Below are positions 6,584 through 16,004 of a stretch of DNA of 16,629 nt, piece by piece. The position numbers and the translations under genes are program-made. Each line of letters opens with the position of its first letter. Within the stretch, counting starts at the first letter, position 1. A model generated the notes under the pieces. It saw only the letters and a list, made by a program, of their open reading frames with translations, searched no databases and was not told the DNA's origin. Origin of the DNA: Thermoanaerobacterales bacterium (GTDB lineage: Bacteria > Actinomycetota > Acidimicrobiia > Acidimicrobiales > JACDCH01); the NCBI GenBank assembly GCA_017577565.1, contig PKRH01000081.1, positions 1-16,629 on the forward strand. The letters are read 5' to 3'.

Positions 6584-6618
6584 TACCAGGCGGGTCGTAT
6601 TGCTTACCTATCTGGTCG
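6584..6618. promoter_or_regulatory. Tandem dyad operator in the cysQ-cysD control region
   Basis: Two copies of TACC-N5-GGTCG lie at 6584-6597 (spacer AGGCG) and 6605-6618 (spacer TATCT). Within each, ACC-N5-GGT is an inverted repeat, and the centres (6590, 6611) are 21 bp apart, two helical turns. The second copy fits exactly between the predicted cysD -35 and -10; the first is next to the cysQ start. This is the architecture of a repressor site controlling both directions, plausibly a sulfur-responsive regulator. The regulator is not encoded in this window. Confidence 0.5.
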
Positions 6619-6629
6619 GGATTTAGCTT
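6600..6629 (+). promoter_or_regulatory. cysD promoter (-35 TTGCTT, -10 TAGCTT)
   Basis: TTGCTT (6600-6605) and TAGCTT (6624-6629) are separated by 18 bp, a good sigma-70-type match in an AT-richer island of otherwise GC-rich DNA. Transcription would begin near 6636, only a few nt from the ATG at 6640. In that case the GGAG at 6630-6633 would not be in the message, so either the start is nearly leaderless or another promoter serves the Shine-Dalgarno site. Confidence 0.45.
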
Positions 6630-6639
6630 GGAGCCCCGC

Positions 6640-7578
6640 ATGACGACCCCGACGACGTCCGCCCCGCCCACGCCGCACTACCAGCTGACCCACCTGCAGA
6701 CGCTCGAGGCCGAGGCGATCCACATCATCCGGGAGGTCGCGGCCGAGTTCGAGCGCCCGGTGCTCCTCTTCTCCGGCGGCAAGGACTCGGCGGTGATGCT
6801 GCACCTCGCCGTCAAGGCCTTCGCCCCGGCGAAGGTGCCGTTCCCGGTCATGCACGTCGACACCGGGCACAACTTCCCCGAGGTCATCGAGTTCCGCGAC
6901 CGCCGGGTGGCCGAGCTGGGCCTGCGGCTGATCGTCGCCAGCGTCCAGGAGGCCATCGACGCCGGCAAGGTCGTCGAGGAGACCGGCCCCGGCGCCAGCC
7001 GCAACCGCCTGCAGACCGTGCCGCTGCTCGAGGCCATCGAGGAGAACGGCTTCGACGCCGTCTTCGGCGGTGCCCGCCGCGACGAGGAGAAGGCCCGGGC
7101 CAAGGAGCGGGTGTTCAGCTTCCGGGACGAGTTCGGCCAGTGGGACCCGAAGAACCAGCGGCCCGAGCTGTGGAACCTCTACAACGGCCGCCACCGCAAG
7201 GGCGAGCACATCCGCGTCTTCCCCCTGTCCAACTGGACCGAGCTGGACGTCTGGCAGTACGTCGCCGCCGAGGGCATCGAGCTGCCGTCGATCTACTTCG
7301 CCCACACCCGCCGCGTCTTCCAGCGCGACGGCATGTGGCTGGCCGAGTCGCCCTGGGTGACCCGGCGGGAGGGCGAGGAGGTCGAGGAGCGCATGGTGCG
7401 CTTCCGGACCGTCGGCGACGCCACCTGCACGGGGGCCATCGAGTCGACGGCCACCACCGTCGAGCAGATCATCGACGAGGTCGCCGCCACCCGGATCACC
7501 GAGCGGGGCGCCACCCGGGCCGACGACCGCATCAGCGAGGCGGGCATGGAAGACCGCAAGCGGGAGGGGTACTTCTGA
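6640..7578 (+). CDS. cysD: Sulfate adenylyltransferase subunit 2 (CysD)
   Basis: A 312-residue CysD, the catalytic subunit of heterodimeric ATP sulfurylase, which makes APS from sulfate and ATP. It belongs to the PP-loop ATP pyrophosphatase family: SGGKDS is at residues 45-50, followed by VMHVDTGHNFPEV. Other family marks are FGGARRDEEKARAKER, WNLYNGRHRKGEHIRVFPLSNWTELDVW and the C-terminal KREGYF. CysN, the GTPase partner, is encoded next. I chose the ATG at 6640 because GGAG lies 6 nt upstream and the N-terminus then matches the family, preceded by a short Thr/Pro-rich extension of about 12 residues. Expression is probably set by the dyad operator overlapping its promoter. Confidence 0.97.
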   Translation: MTTPTTSAPPTPHYQLTHLQTLEAEAIHIIREVAAEFERPVLLFSGGKDSAVMLHLAVKAFAPAKVPFPVMHVDTGHNFPEVIEFRDRRVAELGLRLIVASVQEAIDAGKVVEETGPGASRNRLQTVPLLEAIEENGFDAVFGGARRDEEKARAKERVFSFRDEFGQWDPKNQRPELWNLYNGRHRKGEHIRVFPLSNWTELDVWQYVAAEGIELPSIYFAHTRRVFQRDGMWLAESPWVTRREGEEVEERMVRFRTVGDATCTGAIESTATTVEQIIDEVAATRITERGATRADDRISEAGMEDRKREGYF

Positions 7579-7579
7579 T

Positions 7580-7598
7580 GCCCGCCCGGGTGGCGGGC
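7580..7598 (+). other. Intercistronic hairpin between cysD and cysN
   Basis: GCCCGCC (7580-7586), a 5-nt loop and GGCGGGC (7592-7598) form a perfect 7-bp stem starting 2 nt after the cysD stop. It lies in the 59-nt cysD-cysN gap. It could protect the cysD message, adjust the CysD:CysN ratio or partly terminate transcription; position alone cannot decide. Confidence 0.4.
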
Positions 7599-7637
7599 GG
7601 CAGCCCGGCAGGCCGACCAGTGAGGTGGACCTGAGCC

Positions 7638-8909
7638 ATGGAGCTCCTGCGATTCGCGACCGCGGGCTCGGTCGACGACGGGAAGTCGACGCTGATCGGG
7701 CGGCTGCTCTACGACTCGAAGTCGATCTTCGAGGACCAGCTCGAGTCGATCGAGCGCACGAGCCTCGAGCGAGGCGACGCCTACGTCAACCTGGCCCTGC
7801 TGACCGACGGCCTGCGGGCCGAGCGCGAGCAGGGCATCACGATCGACGTCGCCTACCGCTACTTCGCCACGCCCAAGCGGAAGTTCATCATCGCCGACAC
7901 CCCGGGCCACATCCAGTACACGCGCAACATGGTCACGGGGGCGTCGACCGCCGACCTGGCGCTCATCCTGGTCGACGCCCGCAAGGGCGTGGTCGAGCAG
8001 TCCCGCCGCCACGCCTTCCTGGCCTCGCTGCTCGGCATCCCGCACCTGGTCGTCTGCATCAACAAGATGGACCTGGTCGACTGGTCGCAGCAGCGCTACG
8101 AGGAGATCAAGGCCGAGTTCCGCAGCTTCGCCATGAAGCTCGACGTGCACGACCTGGCCTTCATCCCCATCTCGGCGCTGCACGGCGACAACGTCGTCGA
8201 GCGGTCGGCCAACATGCCCTGGTACGAGGGCACCTCGCTGCTGCACCACCTCGAGGAGGTGCACATCGCGAGCGACCGCAACCTCATCGACGCCCGCTTC
8301 CCGGTCCAGTACGTCATCCGCCCGCAGGACCAGGCCAACCACGACCTGCACGACTACCGGGGCTACGCCGGCACGGTGGCGGGCGGCGTGTTCAAGCCGG
8401 GCGACGAGGTCGTCGCCCTGCCCTCGGGGCTGACGACGACCATCGAGGCCATCGACTCGCCGAACGGTCCGGTCGCCGAGGCCTTCGCCCCCATGGCGGT
8501 GACCCTGCGGCTGGCCGACGACGTCGACGTGTCGCGGGGCGACATGATCTGCCGGGTGCGCAACCGGCCCCACGTCGGGCAGGACATCGACGCCATGGTC
8601 TGCTGGATGACGACCGAGGGCGACCTGCGCCCCGGGCAGAAGCTGGCCATCAAGCACACCACCCGGTGGGGCCGCACGCTGGTCAAGGAACTGCAGTACC
8701 GGCTCGACATCAACACGCTGCACCGCGACGAGTCGGCCGACCACCTGTCGCTCAACGAGATCGGCCGGGTCCGCCTGCGCACGACGGTGCCGCTGTTCTT
8801 CGACCCCTACCGGCGCAACCGCGCCACCGGGAGCTTCGTGCTGGTCGACGAGGTCACCAACAACACCGTCGGCGCCGGCATGATCCTCGGGCCGAGCGGC
8901 ATCGACTGA
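7638..8909 (+). CDS. cysN: Sulfate adenylyltransferase subunit 1, GTPase (CysN)
   Basis: A 423-residue EF-Tu-like GTPase whose GTP hydrolysis drives APS synthesis by CysD. G motifs: G1 AGSVDDGKST (9-18), switch I EQGITIDVAYRYF (64-76), G3 DTPGH (87-91), G4 NKMD (142-145) and the G5-like ISALHGD. Beta-barrel domains 2 and 3 follow. It ends at ILGPSGID with no APS-kinase domain, unlike the CysNC fusions of mycobacteria. The ATG at 7638 follows GAGGTGG (7622-7628), 9 nt away. cysC begins 5 nt after the stop, so the three cys genes form one operon. Confidence 0.97.
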   Translation: MELLRFATAGSVDDGKSTLIGRLLYDSKSIFEDQLESIERTSLERGDAYVNLALLTDGLRAEREQGITIDVAYRYFATPKRKFIIADTPGHIQYTRNMVTGASTADLALILVDARKGVVEQSRRHAFLASLLGIPHLVVCINKMDLVDWSQQRYEEIKAEFRSFAMKLDVHDLAFIPISALHGDNVVERSANMPWYEGTSLLHHLEEVHIASDRNLIDARFPVQYVIRPQDQANHDLHDYRGYAGTVAGGVFKPGDEVVALPSGLTTTIEAIDSPNGPVAEAFAPMAVTLRLADDVDVSRGDMICRVRNRPHVGQDIDAMVCWMTTEGDLRPGQKLAIKHTTRWGRTLVKELQYRLDINTLHRDESADHLSLNEIGRVRLRTTVPLFFDPYRRNRATGSFVLVDEVTNNTVGAGMILGPSGID

Positions 8910-8914
8910 CGGCC

Positions 8915-9532
8915 GTGACCGGCGACGTCGTCTGGCACGCGGGCCTGGTCGACCGGGCCGACCGGCCCTCGGCGGGCGCGACGGTCTGGTTCACGGGGCT
9001 GTCGGGGTCGGGCAAGTCGACCGTGGCGGCCGAGGTCGAGCGGCGGCTGGTCGCCGCCGGGCGGCCGGCCTACCTGCTCGACGGCGACAACCTGCGCCAC
9101 GGCCTCAACTCGGACCTGGGGTTCTCGGCCGCCGACCGGAGCGAGAACATCCGGCGGGTGGGCGAGGTGGCCCGGCTGTTCGCGGACGCCGGGGTGGTCG
9201 CGCTGGTCCCGGTCATCAGCCCGTACCGGGCCGACCGCGCCCGGGCCCGGGCGATCCACGACGAGGTCGGGCTGCCCTTCCTCGAGGTGTTCGTCGACAC
9301 GCCGCTCGAGGTGTGCGAGGCCCGCGACCCCAAGGGCCTCTACGCCCGGGCCCGGGCGGGGGAGATCCGGGGGTTCACCGGCATCGACGACCCCTACGAG
9401 CCCCCGGAGCGCCCGGACCTGCGGCTCACGCCCGAGGACGGCGACCCGGGGGCCCAGGCCGCCCGGGTGCTGGCGCTGCTCGACACCGCCGCGCCGGGCG
9501 GTCGCGCTCAGGCGGGCGGCCCCGGCCGGTAG
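8915..9532 (+). CDS. cysC: Adenylylsulfate kinase (CysC)
   Basis: A 205-residue APS kinase that phosphorylates APS to PAPS. Visible motifs are the P-loop GLSGSGKST (28-36), LDGDNLRHGLN, the FSAADRSENIRRVGEVARL segment, ISPYRADR with the family's serine, and KGLYARARAGEIRGFTGIDDPYE. The GTG at 8915 is 5 nt after the cysN stop in a different frame and lacks a Shine-Dalgarno, so translation is probably by reinitiation from cysN. The last 25 nt overlap the 3' end of the VOC gene on the other strand. The N-terminal 20 residues, GDVVWHAGLVDRADR, are an ordinary CysC lead-in. Confidence 0.95.
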   Translation: MTGDVVWHAGLVDRADRPSAGATVWFTGLSGSGKSTVAAEVERRLVAAGRPAYLLDGDNLRHGLNSDLGFSAADRSENIRRVGEVARLFADAGVVALVPVISPYRADRARARAIHDEVGLPFLEVFVDTPLEVCEARDPKGLYARARAGEIRGFTGIDDPYEPPERPDLRLTPEDGDPGAQAARVLALLDTAAPGGRAQAGGPGR

Positions 9533-9894
9533 GTGCCGAACGACCAGACGTTGCCCTCGGGGTCGCGCACGGCGAAGTCGCGGGACCCGTAGTCCTGGTC
9601 GGTCGGTGGCATGACGACCTCCGTGCCGGTGGCGGCGGCCCGCTCGAAGCGGCTGTCGACCTCGTCGACCGCCACGTAGACGACCGTCGGGCCGAGGTCG
9701 AACGGGCCGCCCTCGGTCGTGCGGCCGAACCCGAACCAGCAGTCGCCGAGCCGGGCCTCCACGTAGGCGACCTGGCCGTCGGGGCCGCGGTGGACCGCGC
9801 CCTCCTCGACGCCGAACGCGTCGGCGAGGAACCGCAGCGCGGCCTCCGGGTCCCGGTAGTGGAGGACGGGGTGCATGGTGACGTCGGTGCCCAT
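9508..9894 (-). CDS. VOC/glyoxalase-fold protein
   Basis: A 128-residue single-domain VOC-superfamily protein of the PhnB/YdeM-like type: an early MHPVLHYRDPEAALRFLADAFG (7-28), TVVYVAVDEVDSRFERAAATG (70-90), DQDYGSRDFAVRDPEGNVWSFGTY (99-122). Metal-binding or substrate roles vary widely in this family, so I propose no reaction; dimerisation to complete the active site is typical. The ATG at 9894 has TACCGT exactly 7 nt upstream and no Shine-Dalgarno, indicating leaderless expression. An internal ATG (residue 7) is an alternative. Its 3' end overlaps cysC by 25 nt tail to tail. Confidence 0.85.
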   Translation of the reverse strand: MGTDVTMHPVLHYRDPEAALRFLADAFGVEEGAVHRGPDGQVAYVEARLGDCWFGFGRTTEGGPFDLGPTVVYVAVDEVDSRFERAAATGTEVVMPPTDQDYGSRDFAVRDPEGNVWSFGTYRPGPPA

Positions 9895-9898
9895 GACC

Positions 9899-9918
9899 GG
9901 CACGGTACGACCGGTGCC
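9899..9918 (-). promoter_or_regulatory. VOC gene -10 element within a dyad
   Basis: The -10 TACCGT (9902-9907, minus) is 7 nt before the VOC ATG. It is enclosed by GGCAC (9899-9903) and GTGCC (9914-9918), 10 nt apart, and by the overlapping ACCGG-N10-CCGGT (9896-9915). The leaderless geometry is clear; use of the dyad as an operator is inference. Confidence 0.45.
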
Positions 9919-9959
9919 CCGGCCCCGGCTTGGACGTTCGTGATCTCGCGGGGGAGCGG

Positions 9960-10448
9960 TCAGAGCGACCGCTCGAGGACCAGCTCGTCGCGCAGCGGGA
10001 TGCCGTGGCGGCCGACGACGGGGATCTGGGGCTTGACCCGGCGGGCGGCGTCGATCGCGCCCGGGTGCAGGGCGGCGAGGCGGAACCCGTGGCGCTGGTA
10101 GAGGCGGAGCGCGTCGAGGTTGTCGTTGGTCGTCAGCAACCACAGCGTCGACGCCCCGAGGCGGCCGGCCTCGGCGGCGCAGTGCTCGACGAGGGCGGCG
10201 CCCACCCCCCGCCCCTGGTGCTCCGGCGCCACGGCCAGGACCGCGAGCTCGGCGCGGCCGTCCGGGCCCGGCGGCGACCAGGTCACGACGCCGACGAGGC
10301 GGTCGCCCTCCCAGGCGCCCGCGCCCGGCAGCGCGAGCACGTCGACGACCTCGCCGAGGCGCGCCTGGTGGCGCCCGGCCACCGTGGCGTCGAGCAGGGC
10401 CTCGGCGGCGGCCTCGTGCGCTGGCGCGAGCGGTCGGACGGTCGGCAC
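9960..10448 (-). CDS. GNAT-family N-acetyltransferase
   Basis: A 162-residue GNAT protein. The acetyl-CoA binding motif A is at 70-85 (VLAVAPEHQGRGVGAAL; Q78-G-R-G-V-G83), and motif B appears as TNDNLDALRLYQRHGF (107-122), typical of small-molecule or protein N-acetyltransferases. The C-terminal part (KPQIPVVGRHGIPLRDELVLERSL) resembles uncharacterised actinobacterial GNATs. The acceptor is unknown. The start is GTG at 10448, with TACCGT exactly 7 nt upstream and no Shine-Dalgarno. It follows ettA by 51 nt on the same strand but has its own promoter, so it may be read both ways. Confidence 0.87.
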   Translation of the reverse strand: MPTVRPLAPAHEAAAEALLDATVAGRHQARLGEVVDVLALPGAGAWEGDRLVGVVTWSPPGPDGRAELAVLAVAPEHQGRGVGAALVEHCAAEAGRLGASTLWLLTTNDNLDALRLYQRHGFRLAALHPGAIDAARRVKPQIPVVGRHGIPLRDELVLERSL

Positions 10449-10455
10449 GGCGGGG

Positions 10456-10461
10456 ACGGTA
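10456..10461 (-). promoter_or_regulatory. -10 element of the leaderless GNAT gene
   Basis: TACCGT on the minus strand lies 7 nt before the GTG at 10448. It is the same hexamer and distance as at the VOC gene, and the same hexamer as at ettA. Confidence 0.5.
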
Positions 10462-10499
10462 GCCGCGGCCGCGACCGGGCGACGGGCCGGCCGCGGCCG

Positions 10500-12176
<1,677 letters not shown>

Positions 12177-12184
12177 GCGCAGGG

Positions 12185-12190
12185 ACGGTA
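12185..12190 (-). promoter_or_regulatory. -10 element of ettA
   Basis: TACCGT (minus) lies 8 nt before the ettA ATG and overlaps the 8-bp palindrome CGGTACCG (12186-12193). The promoter is back to back with that of kgd in an 89-bp gap. Confidence 0.45.
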
Positions 12191-12211
12191 CCGGGTCACC
12201 GGTCCGGGCCC

Positions 12212-12258
12212 GAACCCCTGGTGGCCGGGGTAGGACCTCGGGGTTCCCCCGGTACGAT
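12212..12258 (+). promoter_or_regulatory. kgd promoter: upstream dyad and leaderless -10
   Basis: TACGAT (12253-12258) is followed by exactly 7 nt and then the kgd GTG at 12266, so the message should be leaderless. Upstream, GAACCCC (12212-12218) and GGGGTTC (12240-12246) form a 7-bp dyad with a 21-nt spacer, ending 6 bp before the -10, where an activator or repressor could act. The same gap contains the ettA promoter. Confidence 0.5.
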
Positions 12259-12265
12259 CGCCTCC

Positions 12266-15200
12266 GTGGGTGATCAACCGTCGTCGACCGCCGCTCTCGG
12301 TCCCAACGCCTGGCTCGTGGACGAGATGTACGAGCAGTACCTCGAGAACCCGAGCTCGGTGAGCGAGAGCTGGCAGGAGTTCTTCGCCGACTACCGCCGC
12401 GAGGGCGACCACGCGACCCGTCCGGCCCCGACGGCCGACGGCGAGGCGCCGGCCGCCCCGGCACCGGCGGCCACCGCACCGGGCGGCGAGGCCGCCGCCC
12501 CGGCACCTGCGGCGCCCACCCCGGCTCCCGCGGCCCCGGCGCCGGCGGCACCCGCCGCTGCACCCCGGCCCGCGCCCCCCTCCGGCACCGCGGCCCCGAC
12601 GGACGGTGGCGAGGAGCCCGGCGAGCCGCTCCGGGGCGCCGCCGCCCGCATCGTGGCCAACATGGAGGCCAGCCTCGGCGTGCCGACGGCCACGAGCTTC
12701 CGCGACGTGCCGGCCAAGCTGCTCGAGGTCAACCGCCGGGTCATCAACGGCTACCTGGAACGCACCCGGGGTGGGAAGGTCAGCTTCACCCACATCATCG
12801 GCTACGCGGTCGTCCGGGCCATCGCCGACACCGTGCCCCAGATGACCGCCACCTTCGTCAAGGGCGAGGACGGCAAGCCCCGCATCGTCCGCCACGAGCA
12901 CATCGGCCTCGGCCTGGCCGTCGACGTCGAGAAGCCCGACGGCTCCCGCACCCTGCTCGTCCCGGTCATCCGGGACGCGGACACGCTCGACTTCCGCAGC
13001 TTCTGGGGCCGCTACGAGGAGCTGATCCGCAAGGTCCGGTCCAACAAGCTCAGCCCCGACGACTTCGCCGGTGCCACCGTCACCCTCACCAACCCCGGCA
13101 CCATCGGCACCAAGCAGTCGGTGCCGCGGCTGATGCCGGGCCAGGGCGTGATCGTCGGCGTCGGGGCCATCGACTTCCCCGCCGAGTGGCGGGGCGCCGA
13201 CCCGGCGATGCTGGCCGAGCTGGGCGCGTCCAAGACCATCACGCTCACCTCGACCTACGACCACCGGATCATCCAGGGCGCCGAGTCGGGCCTCTTCCTC
13301 AAGCGGGTCGAGGAGCTGCTGCTCGGGGCCGACGGCTTCTACGACGAGATCTTCGCCAGCCTCGGCGTGCCCTACGAGGCCGTCCGGTGGCGGCAGGACG
13401 TCAACCCGCTCGTCGTCCGGGAGCAGACGGCGCTCGAGAAGCAGATGGCGGTGGCGACGCTCATCCGGGTCTACCGGGTGCGGGGCCACCTCATCGCCGA
13501 CCTCGACCCCCTGCGGTGGAAGGAACCGCAGATGGCGCCGGAGCTCGACCCGGCGACCTACGGGCTGACCATCTGGGACCTCGACCGCGAGTTCCTGACC
13601 GGCGGCCTGGGCGGCCGGGACCGGGCGCCGCTCAGCGAGATCCTGCGGATCCTGCGCGACGCGTACTGCCGCACCATCGGCATCGAGTACATGCACATCC
13701 AGGACCTGGAGGAGCAGCGCTGGATCCAGGAGCAGGTCGAGCGCCCGAGCCGCCAGGAGCTCGACACCGAGGACCTCCGCCACATCCTCAGCCGGCTCAA
13801 CGCGGCCGAGGCCTTCGAGCGGTTCCTCGGCACCAAGTGGGTGGGGCAGAAGCGGTTCGGCCTCGAGGGCAGCGAGAGCCTCATCCCCATCCTCGACGCC
13901 ATCCTGGAGGAGGCCGCCGACGACCACCTCGACGGCGTCGTCATGGGCATGCCGCACCGGGGCCGGCTCAACGTCCTGGCCAACATCGTCGGCAAGAGCT
14001 ACGACCAGATCTTCAAGGAGTTCGAGGGCACGGTCGACCCCGACGCGGTCCAGGGCTCCGGCGACGTCAAGTACCACCTCGGCCAGGTGGGCAAGTTCCA
14101 GAGCCGGTCGGGCAACCAGATCACGGTCGAGCTGGCCGCCAACCCCAGCCACCTCGAGGCGGTCGACCCCGTGGTCGTGGGCATGGTCCGGGCGAAGCAG
14201 GACCAGATCAACCGGCCCGACGCCTTCTCGGTGCTGCCGATCCTGATGCACGGCGACGCCGCGTTCGCCGGCCAGGGCGTGGTCGCCGAGACGCTCAACA
14301 TGAGCGACATCAAGGGCTACCGCGTCGGCGGCACGATCCACGTCGTCGTCAACAACCAGATCGGGTTCACGACGACGCCCGAGTCGGCCCGCTCCGGCAT
14401 CTACGCCACCGACCTGGCCAAGATCGTCCAGGCGCCGATCTTCCACGTGAACGGCGACGACCCCGAGGCCTGCGTCCGGGTGGCGCGGCTGGCCTACGCC
14501 TACCGGCAGCGGTTCCACAAGGACGTGGTCATCGACCTCGTCAGCTACCGGCGCCACGGCCACAACGAGGCCGACGACCCCAGCTACACGCAGCCGCTGA
14601 TGTACGCCAAGATCAACCAGCGGCGGTCGGTGCGGAAGCTGTTCACCGAGTCGCTGGTCAAGCGGGGCCAGCTGACCCTCGAGGAGGCCGAGGAGGCCCT
14701 CGACGAGTTCCGGGCCAAGCTGCAGCAGGCGCTCGACGAGACCCGGCAGTCGGCGCCGCCGTCCAGCCTGCGGGCGGCCGAGCCGCCGCCCCCGCGGGGC
14801 GTGCTGCCGCCGGTCGAGACCGGCGTCGACCGGGCGGTGCTCGACCGGGTCTACGACGCGCTGAGCTCGTGGCCGGAGGACTTCCACGTCCACCCCAAGC
14901 TGCTCAAGCAGATGGAGGCCCGGGACGCGATGGTCCGCGAGCAGGGGCAGGTCGACTGGGCGACCGCCGAGGCCCTGGCCTTCGGGTCGCTGCTGCTCGA
15001 GGGGACCGACATCCGCTTCGCCGGCCAGGACTCCCGCCGGGGCACCTTCAGCCAGCGCCACGCCGTGCTGGTCGACCAGGTCACCGGCCGCGAGTGGGCG
15101 CCGCTCGCGCACCTCGGCCCCGACCAGGCGAAGTTCTGGATCTACGACTCCCTGCTGTCGGAGTACGCCGCGCTGGGCTTCGAGTACGGCTACTCGGTGG

Positions 15201-15982
15201 CCAACAAGGACGCGCTGGTCTGCTGGGAGGCCCAGTTCGGCGACTTCGCCAACGGCGCCAGCATCATCATCGACCAGTTCGTCGTGGCCGCCGAGGACAA
15301 GTGGGGCCAGACCTCGGGCCTGGTCATGCTCCTGCCCCACGGCTACGAGGGGCAGGGCCCGGAGCACAGCTCGGCCCGCATCGAGCGGTTCCTCCTCCTC
15401 TGCGCCGACGACAACATCCAGGTCGCCAACGCCACCACGGCGGCCCAGTACTTCCACCTGCTGCGCCGGCAGATGCGCCGCGAGGTCCGCAAGCCGCTGG
15501 TCGTGTTCACGCCGAAGTCGCTGCTGCGGGCCCGGGCCAGCCGGTCGCCGATCGGCGAGCTCGAGCGGGGGCACTTCCGCGAGGTCCTGGACGACCCCCG
15601 GGTCGAGGACCCGGCGGCGGTGCGCCGCGTCGTCCTGGCCAGCGGGAAGGTGGCGATGGAGGCCCTGGCGGAGCGGGACAAGCGGGGCGCGCCGGTCGCC
15701 GTGGTCCGGGTCGAGCAGCTCTACCCGTGGCCCGGCGAGCAGCTCGCCGAGGCCGTCGCCCGCTACCCCAACGCCCGGGAGCTCGTCTGGCTCCAGGAGG
15801 AGCCGGCCAACATGGGCCCCTGGTCGTTCGTCGAGAGCCGCCTGACCGACCTGTTCGGCGACTCCCACGAGCTGCGCCGGGTCAGCCGGCCCGAGTCGGG
15901 CAGCCCGGCCACCGGGTCGCACGCCATCCACGTCCAGGAGCAGGAGGCGATCCTGGACGCGGCGCTGACGCTGGGGGGCTGA
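12266..15982 (+). CDS. kgd: Multifunctional 2-oxoglutarate metabolism enzyme Kgd (E2-like plus E1o)
   Basis: A 1238-residue ThDP enzyme with the actinobacterial Kgd/OdhA layout. Residues 12-43 form the E1o N-terminal segment (NAWLVDEMYEQYL, SWQEFFADY), and 50-121 are a low-complexity Ala/Pro linker. About 122-370 form a lipoyl-less E2 acyltransferase domain (GKISFTH-like, LTNPGTIGT, TYDHRIIQGAESG with H333). The rest is E1o: GMPHRGRLN with H564, GDAAFAGQG (663-671), NNQIGFTT (N696-N697), HVNGDDPEA, GHNEADDPSYTQP, GQDSRRGTFSQRH and YDSLLSEYAALGFEYGY. It decarboxylates 2-oxoglutarate and acts as E1 of the dehydrogenase, with a separate lipoylated E2 encoded elsewhere; mycobacterial Kgd is inhibited by GarA. 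The GTG start is supported by TACGAT at 7 nt and by the family N-terminus; an upstream in-frame start would cross the promoter. Confidence 0.97.
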   Translation: MGDQPSSTAALGPNAWLVDEMYEQYLENPSSVSESWQEFFADYRREGDHATRPAPTADGEAPAAPAPAATAPGGEAAAPAPAAPTPAPAAPAPAAPAAAPRPAPPSGTAAPTDGGEEPGEPLRGAAARIVANMEASLGVPTATSFRDVPAKLLEVNRRVINGYLERTRGGKVSFTHIIGYAVVRAIADTVPQMTATFVKGEDGKPRIVRHEHIGLGLAVDVEKPDGSRTLLVPVIRDADTLDFRSFWGRYEELIRKVRSNKLSPDDFAGATVTLTNPGTIGTKQSVPRLMPGQGVIVGVGAIDFPAEWRGADPAMLAELGASKTITLTSTYDHRIIQGAESGLFLKRVEELLLGADGFYDEIFASLGVPYEAVRWRQDVNPLVVREQTALEKQMAVATLIRVYRVRGHLIADLDPLRWKEPQMAPELDPATYGLTIWDLDREFLTGGLGGRDRAPLSEILRILRDAYCRTIGIEYMHIQDLEEQRWIQEQVERPSRQELDTEDLRHILSRLNAAEAFERFLGTKWVGQKRFGLEGSESLIPILDAILEEAADDHLDGVVMGMPHRGRLNVLANIVGKSYDQIFKEFEGTVDPDAVQGSGDVKYHLGQVGKFQSRSGNQITVELAANPSHLEAVDPVVVGMVRAKQDQINRPDAFSVLPILMHGDAAFAGQGVVAETLNMSDIKGYRVGGTIHVVVNNQIGFTTTPESARSGIYATDLAKIVQAPIFHVNGDDPEACVRVARLAYAYRQRFHKDVVIDLVSYRRHGHNEADDPSYTQPLMYAKINQRRSVRKLFTESLVKRGQLTLEEAEEALDEFRAKLQQALDETRQSAPPSSLRAAEPPPPRGVLPPVETGVDRAVLDRVYDALSSWPEDFHVHPKLLKQMEARDAMVREQGQVDWATAEALAFGSLLLEGTDIRFAGQDSRRGTFSQRHAVLVDQVTGREWAPLAHLGPDQAKFWIYDSLLSEYAALGFEYGYSVANKDALVCWEAQFGDFANGASIIIDQFVVAAEDKWGQTSGLVMLLPHGYEGQGPEHSSARIERFLLLCADDNIQVANATTAAQYFHLLRRQMRREVRKPLVVFTPKSLLRARASRSPIGELERGHFREVLDDPRVEDPAAVRRVVLASGKVAMEALAERDKRGAPVAVVRVEQLYPWPGEQLAEAVARYPNARELVWLQEEPANMGPWSFVESRLTDLFGDSHELRRVSRPESGSPATGSHAIHVQEQEAILDAALTLGG

Positions 15983-16004
15983 GGCCCCGACCGCCGGCGA
16001 CGGT

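Noticed and set aside
12420..12600. Ala/Pro-rich repeats as a separate repeat element
   Set aside because: They are the in-frame flexible linker of Kgd, known from the family, not a DNA repeat.
15975..15988. GGGG-N6-CCCC hairpin at the kgd stop as a terminator
   Set aside because: Only a 4-bp stem overlapping the stop codon; too weak to call.
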